A DNA stretch of 64,000 nucleotides from Candidatus Manganitrophaceae bacterium. Its GTDB lineage: Bacteria > Nitrospirota > Nitrospiria > SBBL01 > Manganitrophaceae. The translations under genes were made by a program, and so were the position numbers. This document shows positions 60,152 to 64,000 of the stretch, piece after piece; position 1 is the first letter of the stretch, and each line of letters starts with the position of its first letter. The notes below the pieces were generated by a model. That model searched no databases. It saw nothing but the letters and a program-made list of their open reading frames with translations, and was not told where the DNA came from. The DNA is taken from the NCBI GenBank assembly GCA_016200325.1, contig JACQEZ010000001.1:124001-188000 (forward strand), read 5' to 3'.

Positions 60152-60946
60152 ATGTCAATGAAGCCGTTTGACATTTTTCAACCGCATGGTACGATTGGGA
60201 AAGGTGGAAACTGTGACGGTCTTCGTATGACGATGGAAAACGGGGCAAAAAGGAGGAAGAGCAAGCGGGTCCTGGTTGTTCAGGATGTTGCGATCAATGG
60301 CCGGATATGCGGTCAGGCCATCGACCTGAGCATAGAAGGGATGTATATCACCACTCCAGAGAAGTTTGAAAAGAACGCTTTCATCGACTTGAAATTTCAA
60401 CTCGAAGATCAGCTGTTTCAAGTCAAGGCAAAAGTCCTCTACCTCCATGAGGGGCTCGGGTTCGGGGTCCGATTCTTCACCCCCTTGCCGACGGATGTGA
60501 GTCGGCTGAAGGAATATATCGAAAAACTTTCCCTCTCTCGAAGCAACTCGAATCCCCACCTAAAAAAGATTCTCATCATTGATGACACGCAGTTCTATCA
60601 GGCGGTTTATCGCCAGCGCCTTCTCTCGGAGGGATTCTCCGTTCTCGTTGCACAAAATGGCGTCGAAGGTTTGAAGCTGTTGTTACAGGAACGTCCCTCC
60701 CTGATTCTCCTCGATCTGATCATGGATGGGATGGATGGCTTCAAGGTTCTTCAGATCATCCAATCTCAACCTGAGATGAACGATATTCCTATTATTATCA
60801 CTTCCGTCAAGGGGGCGACCCGGGAGATCAGCCGCGCCATGGAGCTCGGCGCCGTTGATTTTCTGGTCAAGGCCACCACCTCACCGAATAAAGTGGTCGA
60901 AAAAATCAAAGAGGTCCTCCGTCACCGGCGGCCGATTAAATCATAA
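60152..60946 (+). CDS. PilZ domain fused to a C-terminal receiver domain
   Basis: 264 residues from ATG 60152 (a second ATG two codons later is equally likely; no strong ribosome site). Residues 30-125 form a PilZ domain with the c-di-GMP motifs RRKSKR (34-39, a variant of RxxxR) and DLSIEG (58-63, DxSxxG). Residues 138-262 are a receiver domain with Asp144-Asp145, phosphoacceptor Asp188 (LILLDLIMDGMDG) and LVKATTSP. Most such fusions place REC first. It may join phosphorelay and c-di-GMP inputs; no DNA-binding output is present. Divergent from the JAMM gene. Confidence 0.88.
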   Translation: MSMKPFDIFQPHGTIGKGGNCDGLRMTMENGAKRRKSKRVLVVQDVAINGRICGQAIDLSIEGMYITTPEKFEKNAFIDLKFQLEDQLFQVKAKVLYLHEGLGFGVRFFTPLPTDVSRLKEYIEKLSLSRSNSNPHLKKILIIDDTQFYQAVYRQRLLSEGFSVLVAQNGVEGLKLLLQERPSLILLDLIMDGMDGFKVLQIIQSQPEMNDIPIIITSVKGATREISRAMELGAVDFLVKATTSPNKVVEKIKEVLRHRRPIKS

Positions 60947-61011
60947 ACGACCGCTCCAGCCGTCGCTGTCCGATTCTTCTCTTTATTCCAATTATTCCTG
61001 TGAGGAGTCTG

Positions 61012-61866
61012 CTATTCCCCAGAAGGGGGCGGCGGGGGGAGGGTGCAGGAGATCTCGTAGTCGAGGAGCTGTGTAATGGTCGGATGCGGACCGCAGAGCT
61101 GGCAGTTCGGATTTTTCGGAACCCGAACGGTGCGGAACGACATCTCGAGTGCATCATAGACAAGCAGTCTTCCGGCGAGGGAGAGCCCGATTCCTAAAAT
61201 CTCCTTGAGCGCCTCGGCAGCTTGAAGCACGCCGATGGTTCCTGCAAGGACCCCAAGCACCCCGGCCTCCTGACAGCTCGGAACCAGTCCGGCGGGGGGA
61301 GGCTCCGGGTAGAGACATCGATAACAAGGTTTCGGCTCACGGTCGTGCGGCTTGAGGGTCGTTAACTGCCCTTCGAATCGAAAGATGCTCCCGGAAATAA
61401 GCGTCTTCTTCAAGAAGAAGCAGGCGTCATTGACGAGGAAACGGGTGGCGAAGTTGTCCGACCCGTCGAGGACGATGTCATAATCTTTGATCAGATCAAG
61501 GATGTTTTCCGAAGAGATTTTCCCAAGGAGCGGGACGATTTTGATGTCGGGGTTCATTTTGGAGAGGGTCTCTTGGGCCGACTCCACCTTCGGGCGGTTG
61601 AGCGTCGTTGTGTTATGGAGGACCTGCCGCTGAAGGTTGGAGAGATCGACCACATCGCTGTCGATGATTCCGAGCGTTCCGACCCCTGCCGCCGCCAAAT
61701 AGAGCGCCGAAGGAGAGCCGAGTCCCCCCGCGCCGATTAAAAAGACCTTTGCGGCGGAAATCTTTTTCTGACCTTTCCCTCCCACTTCCGGCAGGAGGAT
61801 GTGGCGGCTATATCGTTGAAGCTGATCCTCTGTAAATGTCATTTCCGAAGAAACTCCCTTGCTCAT
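61012..61866 (-). CDS. moeB: MoeB/ThiF-type adenylyltransferase
   Basis: 284 residues. ATP site GAGGLGSPSALYLAAAGVGTLGIIDSDVVDLSNLQRQ (about 42-78), conserved HNTTTLNRPKVESA, zinc-binding CYRC and CQLC pairs, and the candidate catalytic Cys region PSCQEAGVLGVLAGTIG. It adenylates the C-terminal glycine of a MoaD/ThiS-like carrier so that it can receive sulfur. No rhodanese tail. It lies three bases downstream of a NIL-domain gene and in one operon with the carrier and threonine synthase. Confidence 0.93.
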   Translation of the reverse strand: MSKGVSSEMTFTEDQLQRYSRHILLPEVGGKGQKKISAAKVFLIGAGGLGSPSALYLAAAGVGTLGIIDSDVVDLSNLQRQVLHNTTTLNRPKVESAQETLSKMNPDIKIVPLLGKISSENILDLIKDYDIVLDGSDNFATRFLVNDACFFLKKTLISGSIFRFEGQLTTLKPHDREPKPCYRCLYPEPPPAGLVPSCQEAGVLGVLAGTIGVLQAAEALKEILGIGLSLAGRLLVYDALEMSFRTVRVPKNPNCQLCGPHPTITQLLDYEISCTLPPPPPSGE

Positions 61867-61869
61867 CTC

Positions 61870-62109
61870 TTATTCAATGATGTTTCGCTCGATCGGGTCA
61901 ACCTTGACCCCTTTTTTCTTCAGGCCGTCGATGGCGCGTTCTATCTCGTTCGGATCGCCCGTCAGCTCTAAATCGACCCATCCGCTTTTGTCGGTCACAT
62001 CGGCGCGGCGAATATTGGTAATTAATTTATAATCTTTGCCGATCTGATAAATGATCGGATCTCGAATCTTCTCTTCCGGAAAAGTAATATGAACCTTCAG
62101 GCTGGCCAA
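61870..62109 (-). CDS. NIL-domain protein
   Basis: 79 residues: LKVHITFPEEKIRDPIIYQIGKDYKLITNIRRADVTDKSGWVDLELTGDPNEIERAIDGLKKKGVKV. This is the ferredoxin-like NIL domain found at the C-terminus of methionine ABC ATPases (MetN) and beside some Fe-S or sulfur-assimilation genes. The stand-alone form is often encoded with a carrier, MoeB and threonine synthase and is implicated in sulfur assimilation into methionine/homocysteine. No ATPase is present here. It may bind a sulfur amino acid. Confidence 0.85.
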   Translation of the reverse strand: MASLKVHITFPEEKIRDPIIYQIGKDYKLITNIRRADVTDKSGWVDLELTGDPNEIERAIDGLKKKGVKVDPIERNIIE

Positions 62110-62140
62110 TGATTCCTCCTTTGCATCGGTTCAGAGACCG

Positions 62141-62419
62141 CTAAAACGATCCCCCTGCGATGGCTGGAACGATTGAGACCTCGTCTCCTTTTTTAACCGA
62201 CGTCTTTATTCCTGCGTGAAATCGAATATCTTCCTCGTTCACATAGATATTCACGAATCGGCGGAGTTCTCCCTGCTCATCGCAAAGACGTTCCTTGAGG
62301 CCGGGATAATCTTTGTCCAGTGTATCGATTAATGCGGCGATGGTCTCTCCGTCGGTGGTGACCTCTCCTTGACCTCCGGTCAGTTTACGGAGCGGGGTCG
62401 GAATGCGAACTTTGATCAT
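62141..62419 (-). CDS. ThiS/MoaD-family sulfur carrier with masked C-terminus (GG-SF)
   Basis: 92 residues from ATG 62419, which overlaps the threonine synthase stop (ATGA). Ubiquitin-like beta-grasp: MIKVRIPTPLRKLTGGQGEVTTDG, LRRFVNIYVNEEDIRF and KKGDEVSIVPAIAGGSF. MoaD and ThiS normally end exactly at Gly-Gly; here Gly89-Gly90 is followed by Ser91-Phe92. In QbsE of Pseudomonas the extra Cys-Phe is removed by the JAMM protease QbsD, and a JAMM protein is encoded nearby. After trimming and MoeB activation it would carry a thiocarboxylate. Confidence 0.9.
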   Translation of the reverse strand: MIKVRIPTPLRKLTGGQGEVTTDGETIAALIDTLDKDYPGLKERLCDEQGELRRFVNIYVNEEDIRFHAGIKTSVKKGDEVSIVPAIAGGSF

Positions 62420-63684
62420 TTTGCTCCTCTTTCTGTCTGTGGGGCCTCGCCTCCCGGAGCCCCTTTCAGCGCTTCTTGAAAGCTGGAGAGACTCGGCGAG
62501 ATATGCCACGGCGCGCCGAGGGCCGGCGCGACCGCTTCCTGTGTCTTGAGGCCGTTCCCGGTAATATAAGCGACGACCGATTCCCCTTTTTTAAAGAGCC
62601 CCTTCTGGGCCAATTTTTTAAGCACACCGACCGTGACCCCGCCGGCGGTCTCGGCAAAGACCCCTTCCGTCCGCGCCAACAGGGTCATCCCTTCGACGAC
62701 TTCTTCATCAGTCACATGCTCGATCTGTCCGCTGCTTCCGAGGACGACTTTCAGTGCATAGAAGCCATCGGCCGGATTACCGATGGCGAGCGATTTGGCG
62801 ATTGTTTTCGGCTTCACCGGTCGGATAAAATCCCGATTTTCTTTAAAAGCGGCGGCCACCGGGGAGCATCCTTCCGCTTGGGCGCCGTGAATCCGCGTCT
62901 TCACGTTTGAGACAAAGCCGAGCTCTTCGAATTCATGAAACCCCTTTGAGATTTTCGTCAGCAGCGATCCCGATGCAATCGGAACGACGACATGGTCCGG
63001 GGTCCGCCAGCCGAGCTGCTCGACCGTTTCATACGCCAACGTTTTGGATCCCTCGGAGTAGTAGGGGCGGATGTTGATGTTGACGAAGGCCCATGGATAT
63101 TCTCCGGCGATCTCGCTGCAGAGCCGATTGACGTCATCATAATTTCCATCCACCGCCACCACATTCGGCTTGTAAATAAGATTTCCCAATACCTTTCCGG
63201 CTTCCAGATCGGACGGGATGAAAACGAAACAGCGAAGCCGCGCCTCGGCGGCGTGTGCCGAGACCGAGTTGGCCAGGTTGCCGGTCGAAGCGCAGGCGAC
63301 CGTGTCGAAGCCGAGCTCTTTCGCGCGGGTCAGAGCGACCGCAACGACCCGGTCTTTGAAGGAGAGGGTCAGGCAGTTGACGGTGTCGTTTTTTAGATAG
63401 AGATAATCGAGCCCTAACTCCGCCCCGAGGTTCTTCGCATGAATCAGCGGCGTGAAGCCGGCGTTTAAGCCGACGGTCGGTTCTCCCTCGATCGGAAGCA
63501 GGTCCTGATATCGCCAGAGGCTCTTTGGTCCACGAAGGATTTTCTCCTTCGAGATTTGTGTCTTGATGACATCGTAATTGTAGGAGACCTCTAACGGTCC
63601 AAAGCAGAATTCACAAACGTGAAGCGCTACAGCGGGATAGGTCTTGCCGCACTCTTTGCACTTCAACCCCTTCATCTTGCTCAT
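62416..63684 (-). CDS. thrC: Threonine synthase with N-terminal zinc ribbon
   Basis: 422 residues from ATG 63684 (TTG 63693 and ATG 63675 are also in frame). N-terminal zinc ribbon C9-C12-C24-C27 (KCKECGKTYPAVALHVCEFC). Fold-type II PLP enzyme with Lys110 in LTLSFKDRVVAVAL, CASTGNLANSVSAHAAEA and PIASGSLLTKI. It converts O-phosphohomoserine to threonine. Heading an operon with a sulfur carrier, NIL protein and MoeB, it could alternatively act on a related substrate with protein-bound sulfide, by analogy to CysM with CysO. The ThrC family call is firm; the alternative is speculation. Confidence 0.9.
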   Translation of the reverse strand: MSKMKGLKCKECGKTYPAVALHVCEFCFGPLEVSYNYDVIKTQISKEKILRGPKSLWRYQDLLPIEGEPTVGLNAGFTPLIHAKNLGAELGLDYLYLKNDTVNCLTLSFKDRVVAVALTRAKELGFDTVACASTGNLANSVSAHAAEARLRCFVFIPSDLEAGKVLGNLIYKPNVVAVDGNYDDVNRLCSEIAGEYPWAFVNINIRPYYSEGSKTLAYETVEQLGWRTPDHVVVPIASGSLLTKISKGFHEFEELGFVSNVKTRIHGAQAEGCSPVAAAFKENRDFIRPVKPKTIAKSLAIGNPADGFYALKVVLGSSGQIEHVTDEEVVEGMTLLARTEGVFAETAGGVTVGVLKKLAQKGLFKKGESVVAYITGNGLKTQEAVAPALGAPWHISPSLSSFQEALKGAPGGEAPQTERGAK

Positions 63685-63705
63685 CGAGATCAACCCTGGT
63701 TCAGG

Positions 63706-63747
63706 CTAAATAAAACAAAACCTCATCGCCGGCAACACCGGCTGAGG
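63706..63747 (-). terminator. Rho-independent terminator after the second moeB-like gene
   Basis: On the minus strand CCTCAGCCGG, loop, CCGGC-GA-TGAGG is followed by TTTTGTTTTATTT. It separates the operon arriving from beyond 64000 from thrC. Confidence 0.75.
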
Positions 63748-63770
63748 GCGAAAGTCGTTTACGTCGGGTT

Positions 63771-64000
63771 CTAGGGATTCATCCCGTGTGATTGGGCTGC
63801 CGCGGCCGGATTGATGTCACAAACAGGCGGCGCCTCCGCTTCCAACGTTTTGAGGGTGGGATCAGTGCCGCAGAGAGGACAATTCGGATTTTTTCGAATC
63901 GGAACCTCCCGGAACTGGGTCCGGAGGGCATCGTATTTCAAAATTCGATCGGTGAGCGGTTTTCCGATCCCGAGAATCAACTTCAGGACTTCGGTTCCTT
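63771..64000 (-). CDS. Second MoeB/ThiF-like protein, C-terminal part only
   Basis: The frame is open to the window edge, so the N-terminus lies beyond it. The visible part, EVLKLILGIGKPLTDRILKYDALRTQFREVPIRKNPNCPLCGTDPTL, aligns with the end of the MoeB at 61012-61866 (LGIGLSLAGRLLVYDALEMSFRTVRVPKNPNCQLCG), with the second half of the zinc site (CPLC) conserved. The tail past that point differs. It is a divergent paralogue, not a copy. A terminator follows. This gives the locus two E1-like activators, perhaps for two carriers. Confidence 0.8.
   Translation of the reverse strand, partial: GTEVLKLILGIGKPLTDRILKYDALRTQFREVPIRKNPNCPLCGTDPTLKTLEAEAPPVCDINPAAAAQSHGMNP

Noticed and set aside
1-64000. 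tRNA genes, rRNA, CRISPR arrays, intact transposases or integrase attachment sites
   Set aside because: None recognised by eye on either strand; the gaps are mostly short and hold promoters, terminators or gene remnants.

Overview
This looks like chromosomal DNA of a free-living Gram-negative bacterium of fairly high G+C. I favour the Nitrospirota (Nitrospira or Manganitrophus relatives), at moderate confidence. The reasons are the threonine synthase / MoaD-ThiS-like / NIL-domain / MoeB gene order, a sigma-54 regulator beside a malate dehydrogenase, lipoproteins with clear lipoboxes, two Tat substrates plus a tatA-tatC locus, and frequent GTG/TTG starts. There is no 16S rRNA or other decisive marker. 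I saw no tRNA, rRNA, CRISPR array, prophage or intact insertion sequence.

Layout. 1-3.3 kb: end of a sulfate-type ABC permease, an ABC ATPase fused to two universal-stress domains, then debris of a histidine kinase and a nucleotidyltransferase gene. 3.5-9.8 kb: a molybdopterin oxidoreductase with an FGE-like partner, an ATP-grasp enzyme, and a leftward TPR/MscS/FGGY-kinase operon with 4-bp overlaps. 10-13.5 kb: a DHH/DHHA1 phosphodiesterase overlapping a DacZ-like diadenylate cyclase (c-di-AMP turnover), then an AI-2E-family permease. 13.5-21 kb: a secreted protein of unknown function and a 2111-residue surface protein with 16 tandem Cys-rich repeats. 21.5-26.1 kb: small membrane proteins, an HD phosphohydrolase, a lytic transglycosylase and a TPR protein. 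26.2-30.7 kb: mdh, a sigma-54 activator with a Rossmann N-terminus, and across an AT-rich gap a near-consensus sigma-54 promoter driving a zinc-ribbon protein and a lone NuoF-like subunit, then erpA.

30.8-38.9 kb: the lipid-synthesis cluster yceD-like, rpmF, plsX, fabH, a FabL-like enoyl reductase, fabD, fabG, acpP, fabF (apparently starting at CTG) and rnc. 39-44 kb: an accessory, decaying stretch with a SnoaL-like pseudogene, a lipoprotein phosphatase, a TMTC-like membrane TPR protein, a 39-codon membrane protein and a broken acyl-CoA ligase. 44-49.6 kb: lexA, divergent REC and HD-GYP proteins, then a one-carbon operon (5-FTHF cyclo-ligase, folD, metF, panB). 49.7-60 kb: a beta-propeller lipoprotein, an aldehyde dehydrogenase, radA-lipoprotein-tsaB-rimI, a DUF465 protein, tatA, tatC and a membrane-anchored propeller protein. 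60-64 kb: a JAMM protease, a PilZ-REC protein, and moeB, NIL, sulfur carrier and thrC, with a second moeB-like gene leaving the window.

The genes most worth following up form four modules: (i) the sulfur-carrier pathway, whose carrier ends in GG-Ser-Phe and so would need trimming by a protease such as the nearby JAMM enzyme; (ii) the Rossmann-domain sigma-54 circuit; (iii) the c-di-AMP synthase/hydrolase pair next to an MscS channel; and (iv) the ABC-ATPase/Usp fusion.
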